A stretch of DNA of 64,000 nucleotides from Leucobacter insecticola (GTDB lineage Bacteria > Actinomycetota > Actinomycetes > Actinomycetales > Microbacteriaceae): the NCBI RefSeq assembly GCF_011382965.1, contig NZ_CP049934.1, forward strand, positions 2,170,001-2,234,000, read 5' to 3'. Position numbers and translations under genes: made by a program. A model generated the notes under the pieces. It saw only the letters and a list, made by a program, of their open reading frames with translations, ran no database searches and had not been told where the DNA came from. Position 1 is the first letter of the stretch. Every line of letters starts with the position of its first letter. Below, piece after piece: positions 35,862 to 45,417 of the stretch.

Positions 35862-37331
35862 CTAGGTGCGCGGGATCAGCGTGTACTTCGTGGAGAGGAA
35901 TTCGTGAATGCCCTCGAAGCCACCCTCGCGACCGATACCCGACTGCTTGACCCCACCGAAGGGTGCCGCGGCGTTTGATGCGAGCCCGGTATTGAGGCCC
36001 ATCATGCCGGTCTCAAGCTTCTCGATCATGCGGTGACCACGGTGGATGTTCTCCGTGAACACGTAGCTGATCAGGCCGTACTCGGTGTTGTTGGCGATCT
36101 CGACGGCTTCCTCCTCGGTGGAGAAGCGCACGATCCCGAGCACCGGCCCGAAGATCTCCTCGCGCATGATCGCAGCCTGCGGGCTCATGTTGTCGATCAC
36201 CGTGGGCTGGAAGAAGTTGCCCGGGCCGTCGATCGTCTCGCCACCGGTGACGATCGTTGCGCCGGTCTCGACGGCGTCAGCCACGAGACGGGCGGTGTTG
36301 CTGACGGCCTTCGCGTCGACCAGTGCGCCGATGTCGTTGCCCTCTTCAGCGCCGCGACCGATAGTCATGGCGGCGACCTTCTCGCCGACGCGACGTGCGA
36401 ACTCGTCCGCAACGGACTCGTGCACAATAATGCGGTTCGCAGCGGTGCAGGCCTGACCGATGTTCCGGAACTTCGCGAGCAGCACACCCTCGACCGCACG
36501 GTCGAGATCCGCGTCTTCAAAGACGATGAACGGCGCGTTGCCGCCGAGCTCCATCGAGGTCCGCAGCACGTTCTGCGCGGCAGCCTCAAGCAGCTTCACG
36601 CCGACGGGCGTGGAACCCGTGAACGACAGCTTGCGCAGACGCGGATCGGAGAGGATCGCACTCGACTGCGCACCCGACTTTGAGGTCGGCACCACGTTGA
36701 CCACACCGGCAGGCACCCCGGCCTCTTCGAGCAGCTGCGCGAAGAAGATGGTGGTCAGCGGCGTCAAAGCGGCCGGCTTGATCACCACGGTGCACCCTGC
36801 GGCGAGAGCCGGGGCGATCTTCCGCGTCGCCATTGCGAGCGGGAAGTTCCACGGGGTGATGAAGTAGGTCGGGCCGACCGGCATGTGAGAGACCACCATG
36901 TGCCCGGTACCCTCGGGGTTGTCGCGGTAGTCACCGCGCACCCGCACAGCCTCCTCTGAGAACCAGCGCAGGAACTCGCCGCCGTAGTTGACCTCACCGC
37001 GCGCCTCAGCGATCGGCTTGCCCATCTCCATACTCATGAGCAGCGCGAAGTCTTCCTTGCGCTCCATCAGCAGGTCGAAGGCGCGACGCAGGATGTTTGA
37101 GCGCTCGCGCGTCGGCGTTGCCGCCCATGAGTCCTGCGCAGCAACGGCCGCGTCGAGTGCGCGCACGGCGTCCTCAACGGTCGCATCCGCGATGGTCTTG
37201 ATGGTCTCGCCGGTGGCGGGATCCTGCACGTCCATCGTCGCGCCGGAGGTCGAGGCCTCCCACTTGCCGCCGATGCCGAGGCCGGTCTGCACGCTGTCGA
37301 GCAGCGCCTGTTCGTTGGGCTTCAATGCCAT
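35862..37331 (-). CDS. gabD: Succinate-semialdehyde dehydrogenase
   Basis: A 489-residue aldehyde dehydrogenase that oxidises succinate semialdehyde to succinate, the last step of GABA breakdown. The start ATG at 37331 gives MALKPNEQALLDSVQTG. The cofactor-binding segment is FTGSTPVGVKLLEAAA, the general-base Glu is in SMELGGNAPF, and the catalytic Cys is in NIGQACTAANRI. It follows gabT by 28 bases in the same transcript. NADP or NAD preference cannot be read. Confidence 0.92.
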   Translation of the reverse strand: MALKPNEQALLDSVQTGLGIGGKWEASTSGATMDVQDPATGETIKTIADATVEDAVRALDAAVAAQDSWAATPTRERSNILRRAFDLLMERKEDFALLMSMEMGKPIAEARGEVNYGGEFLRWFSEEAVRVRGDYRDNPEGTGHMVVSHMPVGPTYFITPWNFPLAMATRKIAPALAAGCTVVIKPAALTPLTTIFFAQLLEEAGVPAGVVNVVPTSKSGAQSSAILSDPRLRKLSFTGSTPVGVKLLEAAAQNVLRTSMELGGNAPFIVFEDADLDRAVEGVLLAKFRNIGQACTAANRIIVHESVADEFARRVGEKVAAMTIGRGAEEGNDIGALVDAKAVSNTARLVADAVETGATIVTGGETIDGPGNFFQPTVIDNMSPQAAIMREEIFGPVLGIVRFSTEEEAVEIANNTEYGLISYVFTENIHRGHRMIEKLETGMMGLNTGLASNAAAPFGGVKQSGIGREGGFEGIHEFLSTKYTLIPRT

Positions 37332-37359
37332 GATGTGTGGTTCCTTTCGAAGGGGAGGA

Positions 37360-38697
37360 TCAGTTGGCGGCGAGGGCGTCTGCGACGACCTGCAGGCCCT
37401 CACGGAGCAGTTCGTCGGAGATCGCGAGCGGCGGCAGGAAGCGGACGACGTTGCCGTAGGTACCGCAGGTCAGCAGGACCACGCCCTGCTCGCCCGCCTG
37501 CTTTGCGATCGCACCGGTCAGGGCCGCGTTGGGCTCCTGTGAACCGGACACCACAAACTCGACGGCCTTCATCGCGCCGCGGCCACGGACCTCGCCGATG
37601 CGGTCATCGTTCTTCGCGAGCTCACCGAAGAACTCGTCGATGATCGCACCAATCTGGCGCGCGCGCTCGGTCAGGTTTTCCTTCTCGTAGGTGTCGATCG
37701 TGGCGAGCGCGGCTGCGCACGCAATCGGGCTCCCCGCGTAGGTGCCACCCAGGCCACCGGCGTGCGCGGAATCCATGATCTCGGCGCGGCCGGTCACGGC
37801 CGACAGCGGCAGGCCGCCCGCGATGCCCTTTGCGGTGGTCATCAGGTCGGGCACAACACCCTCGTGGTTCGCAGCAAACATGTCGCCGGTGCGAGCGAAG
37901 CCGGTCTGCACCTCGTCGAGGATGAAGACAACGTTGTTCGCGGTTGCCCACTCCTGCAGCGCAGGCAGGAAGCCAGCGGCCGGAGCAATGAAGCCGCCCT
38001 CGCCCTGGATCGGCTCGATGATGATGGCGGCGAGGTTCGCGGCACCCACCTGCTTTTCGATCTGCGTCAGCGCAACCTTCGCCGCGTCAGCGCCGGAGAG
38101 GCCATCGCGGAACGGGTAGGAGGTCGGCACGCGGTAGACCTCGGGAGCGAACGGGCCAAAGCCGTCCTTGTAGGGCATGTTCTTTGCGGTCATGCCCATC
38201 GTCAGGTTGGTGCGGCCGTGGTAGCCGTGATCGAACACCACGACGGCGGTCTTCTTGGTGTAGTGACGCGCGATCTTGATCGCGTTTTCGACCGCTTCGG
38301 CACCGGAGTTGAAGAGCGCCGAGCGCTTCTCGTGCGTGCCGGGGGTGAGCTCGTTGAGCTTCTCCGCCACCTTCACGTAGCCGTCGTAGGGGGTCACGGT
38401 GAAGCAGGTGTGCGTGAACTGCTGCACCTGGTTCACGACCGCCTCAACGACCGCGGGGGCAGAGTTGCCGACGCCGGTCACCGCGATGCCGGATCCGAGG
38501 TCGATGAGCGAGTTACCGTCAGCGTCAACCATGACTCCGCCACCGGCTGCCACGATCGAGACGGGCAGAGCAACACCCACGCCAGCGGCAACCGCGGCGT
38601 TCTTGCGGGCGAGCATCTCCTGCGATTTCGGGCCGGGGATGCTGGTAACAAGCTTGCGCTCCTGCGGCAGAGAGGGGCCGCCGACAACCTGAGTCAT
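37360..38697 (-). CDS. gabT: 4-aminobutyrate aminotransferase
   Basis: A 445-residue class III PLP aminotransferase that converts GABA and 2-oxoglutarate to succinate semialdehyde and glutamate. The PLP-site Asp is in FILDEVQTGFARTGDMFA and the Schiff-base Lys in LMTTAKGIAGGLPLSA. The cofactor phosphate-binding NSGAEAVENAIKIAR is also present. It is the first gene of gabTD and is divergent from the PucR-type regulator. Confidence 0.93.
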   Translation of the reverse strand: MTQVVGGPSLPQERKLVTSIPGPKSQEMLARKNAAVAAGVGVALPVSIVAAGGGVMVDADGNSLIDLGSGIAVTGVGNSAPAVVEAVVNQVQQFTHTCFTVTPYDGYVKVAEKLNELTPGTHEKRSALFNSGAEAVENAIKIARHYTKKTAVVVFDHGYHGRTNLTMGMTAKNMPYKDGFGPFAPEVYRVPTSYPFRDGLSGADAAKVALTQIEKQVGAANLAAIIIEPIQGEGGFIAPAAGFLPALQEWATANNVVFILDEVQTGFARTGDMFAANHEGVVPDLMTTAKGIAGGLPLSAVTGRAEIMDSAHAGGLGGTYAGSPIACAAALATIDTYEKENLTERARQIGAIIDEFFGELAKNDDRIGEVRGRGAMKAVEFVVSGSQEPNAALTGAIAKQAGEQGVVLLTCGTYGNVVRFLPPLAISDELLREGLQVVADALAAN

Positions 38698-38796
38698 AGA
38701 GTTCTCCTTTGGGGGTGTTGGTGTGGCATGCGGCGCACGGGGCGCTGGTGCATGCGGTTCCGGATCAGCCTAACCGTTGGCCGCCAAGTCAAAGCG

Positions 38797-38840
38797 TGCC
38801 AGAATGGAGTGGTTGGAGCCCGAGTTTCACCACTCTGGCA
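38797..38840. promoter_or_regulatory. Inverted repeat in the gabT-pucR intergenic region
   Basis: TGCCAGA (38797-38803) and TCTGGCA (38834-38840) form a spaced inverted repeat; the adjoining TGGT and ACCA extend the pairing. It lies about 30 bases before the regulator start and 100 before gabT, where a PucR-type activator would bind. Confidence 0.5.
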
Positions 38841-38869
38841 AAGCTTTCCGGTGAGGGTGTGAGGCAGTG

Positions 38870-40479
38870 ATGACGCAGGGCGTTTCGGGGTCTTCCTACC
38901 CGACCATCGAACTCGGGGACCTGCTGCACCAGTACGCGCTGAGCCTCGTGGTGATTGCGGGCGCAGGAGACGACACGGACTCCCGCCTCGTGCGCTGGGT
39001 GCACAGCAGCGAGCTTGAGGATCCCACCCCTTTTCTTCCCCCGCGCACCGTGCTGCTGACCACGGGGGCCAGATTCTCCGACATCGCCGACCAGCGCACG
39101 GCCGATGCCTACGTCCAGCGCCTCATCGCTGCCGACACCACCGCGCTCGGCGTTGCCGTCGGGGTGCACTGGGATCGCGTGCCAGCCACCTTCGTGAGCG
39201 CCTGTGACCGCTTGGGCCTGCCGCTCTTTCGCGTGCCGTACGACACGGCCTTCATCGCCGTCACCCAGGCCGCGGCTCGCCTGCTCGACGCGCGCATCCG
39301 CGAGCGCGACATCTGGGCCCTCGAATCCCAGCGCGCCGTCACCAACGCGTCGCTGCATAGGAACGGACTCGGCGCCGCGATCCGCGAAGCCTCCTCGCGC
39401 TTGGGCGGCTGGGTCGGGATCACGGATCGATCCGGACGCCTGGTCGAGTTTGCGCCGCAGTCGGCCCGCGCCCGCGTGTCAGCCGAGTGGATTCGCCGCG
39501 AGACGAGGCGGTTGATCGAGCGCGGCGCGAGCGCGGGCCGGATCGGCACCGGCATGGACAGTGAGGGCTCGGGGCTGCAAATGCACACCCTGGGCCGCGC
39601 GGGGCGCGTGCTCGGGTCCTCGTGCTTGAGGATCACGGCGCCCCCGACCATGCCGAACGCGCACTCGTGGGTCTGGTGGCCGCCCTCGCGACGGTGCAGC
39701 TTGAGCACCGCAGCGGGCTGGATGCAGCGACTGCAACGCTGCGAACCGCGATCGTGCAGGCGCTGCTCGCGCAGGATCACGAGCTTGCAGCCAAGCTGGC
39801 GTCTGGGGTGCTCGCCAGGCTTCCCCGGGATCAGGTCATCGCAGTCAGATTCGCGCCCGATCGTGCTTCGCTCGGTGCCTTTGAGGAAGATCTCGAATCG
39901 CTCGATGCTGGCAGCCCCGGCATGATCCGCGCGACACTCGAAGACGGCCCGGTGATCCTCGCGGAGGCCCGCCATCTCCCCGCGCTGCGGCGGCTCTTGC
40001 TGGCGTATCGAGTGCCGACGGGGGTCTCGGATCGCGGATCGCTCAGCGAGATCCCTCGGCTCATGAGCGAAGCAGCGCGGGCCCTTGAGCACTCTCTCGC
40101 AAACGAAGCCGACGCGCCCGTTGACTATCAGCCGGCCCTGCACGACGGGGTGCTGCACCTTCTCGGGGAGCATCCGGATGCCGCCCAGCGCGCCGCTGGA
40201 CTGTTGGCCCCGATCCGCAATCACGATACTCGGCACGGCGACACCATCGAGACGAGCCTACGCGTCTGGCTCACTCACCACGGCCAGACCAGCCCCGCCG
40301 CGGCCGAGCTCGGAGTACACCGCCACACGCTGCGCGCCCGCGTGCAGACCGCCGCGAACCTGCTGCAGAGCGATCTCGACTCCCCCGACATCCGGGCCGA
40401 GCTGTGGGCGGCTCTGCGGTTGGTGAGTGAAAACTCACACCCTAGTGGCGTGTCTCAAGCCCGGGGAGCTGCACCGTAA
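38870..40479 (+). CDS. PucR-family transcriptional regulator (apparent frameshift)
   Basis: The N-terminal frame (ATG at 38870, GAGG upstream) is a PucR N-terminal domain: LVRWVHSSELEDPTPFLPPR and LLTTGARFSD. At the GGG run at 39614-39616 the frame is lost. One base added gives VLVLEDHGAPDHAERALVGL and continues to a C-terminal PucR helix-turn-helix with SPAAAELGVHRHTLRARVQT, about 536 residues in total. It is divergent from gabTD, so it is the likely activator of GABA catabolism. Its last 38 bases overlap the end of the convergent thiL. Confidence 0.85.
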
Positions 40480-41499
40480 AGGGATCCCAACCCCGCGGCT
40501 CGTAAGGAACCCCGTTCACCAAGAGGTGTCCTGTCGCTTCCGCCTGTTCCCGGAGTACTCCGATCTTGTGGAACCCCGCGGGCAGCTCGGCGTCAGCAGG
40601 GAACGTCGCGAGCAGACCGTGATCCTCACCCCCGCAAGCATCGCTTCGACGGGCACGAACTCACCCCCCTGCTCACCGAACGCCGCAATAAGCAGCTCGG
40701 GATCAAGATCAATCGCAAGCTCCTGCCCAGATCCGGCGCTGCTTGCACGCGCGAGCCTGTCGGAATCGAGTGAGAGCGAGTCTGAGACGTCCATCATCGA
40801 GGTCGCGCCCGCTTCAGAAGCCTGGACACCAAGCCGGATCGGCGGACTCGGCGCGAGCTGCGCCGAGATCAACGCACCGTGGTCCCGCCGGTGCTGCTCA
40901 AGCCCACGCGCGTGGGCCACACCGTCCGCATCCACGCCGTCGCTGAACAGCAGCGACAGCCCAAGGCCCGCAAGTCCGAGATCGCCAGCGTATGCGAGCT
41001 GGTCACCGGGCTGCGCTCCCGCGCGCGTCACCGGAGGACGCCCGTCCATGTCGCCGAGCGCGGTCACCGCCGCGGTGATCACGGACGCCGTGCCCAGATC
41101 TCCACCGACCACGCCGCATCCCGGCGCAAGCTCGGCGCACGCGGTATTCAGCCCGCGCATGATGTCTTCGAGCAGCTCAACGGGAGTGTCGCGGGGCACC
41201 GCGAGTGCGACCGTCAGCCCAATCGGCCGCGCGCCCATCGCCGCAACGTCTGAGAGGTTGGTGGCAGCAAGCTTCCACCCCAGTTCATAGCCGCTGTGCC
41301 AGGCGCTTCGGAAGTCTGGGCCCTCAATCATCGTGTCACTGGTCACCACCAGCGGTCCGGCGACGCGCAGCACCGCACAGTCATCGCCCGGCCCGAGCGT
41401 CGCAGCCTCCGCGGGCACAAGCTGTGCGAGGATCCGCCGCAGCACACCGGCCTCGCCCAGCTCCCCCACGGTCTGATTCAGCTCTTCATCACACTTCAC
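40442..41499 (-). CDS. thiL: Thiamine-monophosphate kinase (apparent frameshift near the end)
   Basis: This enzyme phosphorylates thiamine monophosphate to thiamine diphosphate. The PurM-like fold shows GPGDDCAVLRV and VTSDTMIEGPDFRSAW, with the helix GWKLAATNLSDVAAMGARP and the segment GVQASEAGATSMMDVSDSL. Near the C-terminus the frame breaks at the CCCCC run at 40629-40633. With one base added it reads GEDHGLLATFPADAELPAGF and ends at 40442, about 352 residues. The conserved GGEDY/H-like motif only appears in the corrected frame. The start is GTG at 41499. Confidence 0.88.
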
Positions 41500-41551
41500 T
41501 CCCCCAAGCTATCGCGCGATTCCCCCAGGCACAGTAGATAGGCTTAGGAGC

Positions 41552-42046
41552 GTGAGTTTCCAACAGGCCAGTTCTCGGCGCGTGCTCTTCTCCACTGCTC
41601 TCTCTATCGCCGCTCTCGCTTCGCTCCTCACGGGGTGTTCGGGCGAGGTGCCTCTCGAAGCGGCACCCGACGCCAACAACCCAGCTTGCGCTGATGTCAT
41701 CGTGCGTCTGCCACAAACCGTCGCGGGCCTTGAACGCCGCGGCACGAACGCGCAGTCGACCGGCGCCTGGGGGAACCCGGCAAGCGTGCAACTGTTCTGC
41801 GGGATCGAGCCGAGCGGCCCCACCACTGACACCTGCGTGAACGTCAACGGCGTCGACTGGATCATTGATGAGTCGGCCGCGCCAATCTACCGTTTCGAGG
41901 CGTATGGCCGCTCGCCCGGGCTTGAGGTCTATGTGGATTCGGAAAAGCTGAGCGGCACGGATGTCGTCACCGATCTGAGCGCTGTCGCCCGCGAACTCCC
42001 CCAGGAGCGCCAGTGCACGAGCCTCGCGGACAATCTCGGAATGTAG
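41552..42046 (+). CDS. DUF3515 lipoprotein
   Basis: A 164-residue DUF3515 protein, common in actinobacteria beside thiL and ddl. A signal peptide ends in the lipobox LLTGC near residue 29. The mature part has CADVIVRLPQTVAGL and paired cysteines (FCGIEPSGPTTDTC and RQCTSL), likely disulfides outside the cell. The start is GTG at 41552, divergent from thiL with a 52-base shared promoter gap. Function unknown. Confidence 0.85.
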   Translation: MSFQQASSRRVLFSTALSIAALASLLTGCSGEVPLEAAPDANNPACADVIVRLPQTVAGLERRGTNAQSTGAWGNPASVQLFCGIEPSGPTTDTCVNVNGVDWIIDESAAPIYRFEAYGRSPGLEVYVDSEKLSGTDVVTDLSAVARELPQERQCTSLADNLGM

Positions 42047-42127
42047 CACGTCAGCCGGTACTCACACGTCAACCGGCTGGAAACAGGCCTTTTCTACCGG
42101 CTGAGCGGTGAGTACCGGCTGACGTGC
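42046..42127. repeat. 82-bp palindromic repeat, copy 1
   Basis: Outer arms GCACGTCAGCCGGTACTCAC and GTGAGTACCGGCTGACGTGC form a perfect 20-bp inverted repeat around a 42-base core that has a second, smaller CCGG-rich inverted repeat. It differs from copy 2 at a single base. It begins at the stop codon of the DUF3515 gene and lies between two convergent genes, so it may work as a bidirectional terminator. Confidence 0.9.
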
Positions 42128-42141
42128 TGAACCCAAGCAGG

Positions 42142-42969
42142 TTAAGCAAGATGCTTCCCTCGCGCGAATGCCCCCAGCACTTTGTCTTGCACCTCCTCCC
42201 AGTGATACATCACCTGCGCATATGACACCCTAATGACGGTGTAATTCATCTGAATCAGTTCCGCATCGTGGTCGATATCAGAGTTGCGCTGCTCCCCCGT
42301 GTGTGAAGCACCATCAATCTGCAGGATCAGGCGGGCACCGATCAAAATATCCACACGGTGCCCGGCCACGTGCACCTGCTGTACCACTGAGGTCGGCAAC
42401 CACCGAAGCCGGGACTGAACCAGGGACTCAAGTCCCGAATCCGAGAAGGGTGTGCACTCTTGAAGCAGCTTTCTCGCCGCACCGTTCAGCGGGAGGGTGT
42501 TGAGCTGATCGTAGCGAATGAGCTGCCTATTGAGCGCGGATTCCCAGATAACGAGTGCATCCTCTCTCGACTGACACTCGGCCACGTGGCACAGCACATT
42601 CTCAATTCGATCGACCAGAGCATACGGCGGGCGCAAGACCTGTGGCTTTCTCCAGTGGACAGTCGCGGCAATCTGTCCGATCTTCGCGCCCGGGCCGGGC
42701 GGCGCTACATGAAGCTGTGCAGGTGCCTGACGAACCCAGAGCCGCAGCCGCTTTGCCTGAGTAACGCAGCTCAACACCACGTGATGCCTTGCGGCGAAGA
42801 GGAGTTCAGGATCAGCGCCGGGGAGCGCAAGCCATCCACGTTGCGGACGAAAAACTTCACCTCGGCTCAGGGCACGTTCAAGGTCCGCCCGTTTTACGTC
42901 AGACTCATACAATTGTGCGGTTCGCAAAATCCCATCGTGCTTGCGAAGCAACTGCTGTAGGGCCACCAT
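42142..42969 (-). CDS. AbiEi-like/DUF559 protein
   Basis: A 275-residue protein. The N-terminal 50 residues (MVALQQLLRKHDGILRTAQL and LERALSRGEVFRPQRGW) resemble the winged-helix domain of AbiEi-type proteins. The C-terminal 90 residues have the DUF559 Vsr-like nuclease pattern, with HRVDILIGARLILQIDGASH (D...Q-D). Many actinobacteria encode several such orphan proteins of unknown role. It is flanked on both sides by nearly identical palindromic repeats. Confidence 0.8.
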   Translation of the reverse strand: MVALQQLLRKHDGILRTAQLYESDVKRADLERALSRGEVFRPQRGWLALPGADPELLFAARHHVVLSCVTQAKRLRLWVRQAPAQLHVAPPGPGAKIGQIAATVHWRKPQVLRPPYALVDRIENVLCHVAECQSREDALVIWESALNRQLIRYDQLNTLPLNGAARKLLQECTPFSDSGLESLVQSRLRWLPTSVVQQVHVAGHRVDILIGARLILQIDGASHTGEQRNSDIDHDAELIQMNYTVIRVSYAQVMYHWEEVQDKVLGAFARGKHLA

Positions 42970-43086
42970 GCCTTAGAGCCTGCCCCAATTGGTCCGGTTC
43001 ATGTAACTACAGGGAAATCTGTGGAAAACTGGTTCAGATCCGCAATTGAGGGCAGGTGTGAGCGGAGATTGAGCCAGCAACCTTCT

Positions 43087-43168
43087 GCACGTCAGCCGGT
43101 ACTCACACGTCAACCGGCTGGAAACAGGCCTTTTCTACCGGCTGAGCAGTGAGTACCGGCTGACGTGC
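43087..43168. repeat. 82-bp palindromic repeat, copy 2
   Basis: This is identical to copy 1 at 81 of 82 positions, in direct orientation 1041 bases away; the 20-bp outer arms are intact. It lies 13 bases past the ddl stop and about 120 bases upstream of the DUF559 gene. Confidence 0.9.
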
Positions 43169-43180
43169 AGAACGACGGCG

Positions 43181-44299
43181 CTAGTAGGAGGCAGGTCTCT
43201 CGATCGCAAGCTCGATGAGCTCGGTAATCAGCTCGGTGTACCCTAGGCCAGACTCCTGCCACAGCCGCGGGTACATCGAGATCGGCGTGAACCCCGGAAG
43301 GGTGTTGATCTCGTTCAGCACAGGACCGTCCGCCGTCAGGAAGAAGTCGATGCGCGACAGCCCCGCGCACTGCGCAACTTCAAAGGCAAGCACGGCAGCA
43401 TCGCGGATCGCGGTGAACTCTTCCGGGGTGACCTTCGCCGGCAGCGCAAGATCAACGCCGGAGGCCCCCAGGTACTTCGCCTCAAAATCGTAAAACTCGC
43501 GCCCACTCATCACGATCTCGCCAATCACGCTGCTCGTGCGAGGCGCAGCGTCACCGCGACCCTCGAGCACGGCAATCTCAACCTCACGGCCAGTCACGCC
43601 CGACTCGATCAGCACCGTGCGATCCTCAGCGAACGCCACTTCAAGCGCCGCCGGGATCTCTGAAGCCTCTGTCACACGGCTCACCCCCACGCTCGATCCG
43701 GCCCGCGCGGGCTTCACAAACAGCGGGTAGTTCAGCCCCTCGTCAAGGTGCTCAGCGAGATAGGGATCCCGTTCGAGTTGCTGTTTCGTCACCGTTCGCC
43801 ACGGTGCCACCGCTATTCCAGCATCCGCGAGGATCGTCTTCACCGCGTGCTTGTCCATGCACAGCGCGGATCCCAACACCCCGCTGCCCACATAGGGCAG
43901 GTCGATAAGGTCAAGCATCCCTTGGATCGTGCCGTCTTCACCGTAGGGTCCGTGCATCATCGGCAGCACAGCGTCGATGTGCCCGAGTGTGCGGAGCGCC
44001 CCCGACTGGTCAATAAGCGTCAACGAGCGCGTCTGCGTCGACGCTGGCCACAGCACCCGCGTGCCGTTGTCCAGCACCTCGGGGAGAGCCCCGGCCTCGA
44101 GCTCATAACCGGAAAGGTCTTCCTCCTGCATCAGCACCGTCGCGCCGTGCTTCGTGATTCCGACCGGGATCACGTCGAACAGCTCTCGATCAATCGCCCG
44201 CAACACGCCAGCGGCCGTCACACAGCTAATGCCGTGTTCACTTGAGCGGCCGCCAAAAAGCAGGACGACAGTACGCTTCACAGTGGCAATGGAGTTCAC
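43181..44299 (-). CDS. ddl: D-alanine--D-alanine ligase
   Basis: A 372-residue ATP-grasp ligase making D-Ala-D-Ala for peptidoglycan. Motifs are VVLLFGGRSSEHGISCVTA (N-terminal), HGPYGEDGTIQGMLDLIDLP, the K/ATP loop GSSVGVSRV and the C-terminal LNEINTLPGFTPISMYPRLW. The start GTG at 44299 overlaps the gpsA stop as GTGA and has GAAGGGAAG upstream. It is the last gene of leuC-leuD-murA-plsC-gpsA-ddl. Confidence 0.93.
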   Translation of the reverse strand: MNSIATVKRTVVLLFGGRSSEHGISCVTAAGVLRAIDRELFDVIPVGITKHGATVLMQEEDLSGYELEAGALPEVLDNGTRVLWPASTQTRSLTLIDQSGALRTLGHIDAVLPMMHGPYGEDGTIQGMLDLIDLPYVGSGVLGSALCMDKHAVKTILADAGIAVAPWRTVTKQQLERDPYLAEHLDEGLNYPLFVKPARAGSSVGVSRVTEASEIPAALEVAFAEDRTVLIESGVTGREVEIAVLEGRGDAAPRTSSVIGEIVMSGREFYDFEAKYLGASGVDLALPAKVTPEEFTAIRDAAVLAFEVAQCAGLSRIDFFLTADGPVLNEINTLPGFTPISMYPRLWQESGLGYTELITELIELAIERPASY

Positions 44300-45417
44300 T
44301 CTGTGCTTCCCTTCATGCGCGCAAGAAAACGCTTCCAACGGCTGGGCCGTTCTCCGCCAAGACGAAGCTCTGGGCGAGGCACGTCATCCTCGGTCGCGAG
44401 GTGCGGACCGAGCTGCTGCGGGGCCATGGTGCCACTCAGGACCATGTGCACCTGCTCGACGATCGGCATCACAATGCCGCGTTCGCGGGCAAGCTCGAGC
44501 ACCGGCGGGACCGAGGTGATGCCCTCAGCGGTCTGCTGCATTTGCTCTCGGGTCTCTTCCTGGGTGTAGCCCTGGCCAATGAGGCGCCCGGCGGTGTTGT
44601 TGCGCGATAGCGGCGACTGGCAGGTGGCGATCAGGTCGCCGAGTCCGGCGAGCCCCGAAAGGGTGACGGGATCCGCGCCGGATGCAACGGCAAACTCGGT
44701 CATCTCCGCGAGCCCGCGCGTGATGATCGCGGCCTTCGTGTTCTCGCCGTAGCCAACGCCGTCGACGATGCCAATGGCAAGTGCGATGAGGTTTTTCAGC
44801 ACGCCGCCGAGCTCCGTCCCCACCACATCGGTGTTGAAGTAGCTGCGGAAGTAAGGTGCGGAGCAGGCGGTCGCAATAAGTTGCGCGACCTGCATGTCCA
44901 CGCACGACGCCACGGCGCCCGTGGGCTGCTCCTTCGCGATCTCGAGTGCGATGTTTGGCCCGGACACGACGCCAATCCGTTCCGGCCCGATGTCCAAGGT
45001 GTCGGCGATCACCTCCGACATGCGCATGGTGGTGGTCTGCTCGACTCCCTTGACCAGGCTGACGAGCACGCTCCGATGCTCTAGGAATGGCTCAAGTTCG
45101 AGGAGGTTCTGGCGCAACGTTTGGCTCGGCACCGCGAGAAAAACGAGCTGCGCGCCCTTCAGCGCGATCTCGAGAGAGTCCGTCGCTTTCAGGTTCTTAG
45201 GGAGGTTGATGCCGGGCAAATACTGGCTGTTCCGCTTTGCGACCTGTATTTCTTGCGCGACCTCGGGGCGACGCGCCCACACGGTCACATCGCAGCCAGC
45301 ATCGCTGAGCACCTTGGCAAAAGTGGTGCCCCAACTGCCCGAACCAATCACGGCAACCTTGCGCCCGCGGTTACGCGTTCCCTTTCCAGATCCGAGTGGA
45401 ACAGATTTGACGTTCAA
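44296..45417 (-). CDS. gpsA: Glycerol-3-phosphate dehydrogenase [NAD(P)+]
   Basis: A 373-residue enzyme that reduces dihydroxyacetone phosphate to sn-glycerol 3-phosphate for phospholipids. The Rossmann motif VAVIGSGSWGTTFAKVL lies near residue 22. The catalytic Lys is in ELGGVLKNLIALAIGIVDG, with GENTKAAIITRGLAEM following. The start is TTG at 45417, overlapping the plsC stop. Product and next gene fit: glycerol 3-phosphate is the acceptor used in membrane-lipid synthesis beside plsC. Confidence 0.93.
   Translation of the reverse strand: MNVKSVPLGSGKGTRNRGRKVAVIGSGSWGTTFAKVLSDAGCDVTVWARRPEVAQEIQVAKRNSQYLPGINLPKNLKATDSLEIALKGAQLVFLAVPSQTLRQNLLELEPFLEHRSVLVSLVKGVEQTTTMRMSEVIADTLDIGPERIGVVSGPNIALEIAKEQPTGAVASCVDMQVAQLIATACSAPYFRSYFNTDVVGTELGGVLKNLIALAIGIVDGVGYGENTKAAIITRGLAEMTEFAVASGADPVTLSGLAGLGDLIATCQSPLSRNNTAGRLIGQGYTQEETREQMQQTAEGITSVPPVLELARERGIVMPIVEQVHMVLSGTMAPQQLGPHLATEDDVPRPELRLGGERPSRWKRFLARMKGSTE

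Noticed and set aside
42142..42969. DUF559 gene as half of an AbiE toxin-antitoxin system
   Set aside because: No AbiEii-type nucleotidyltransferase gene is adjacent; the protein appears to be an orphan with an AbiEi-like N-terminus.
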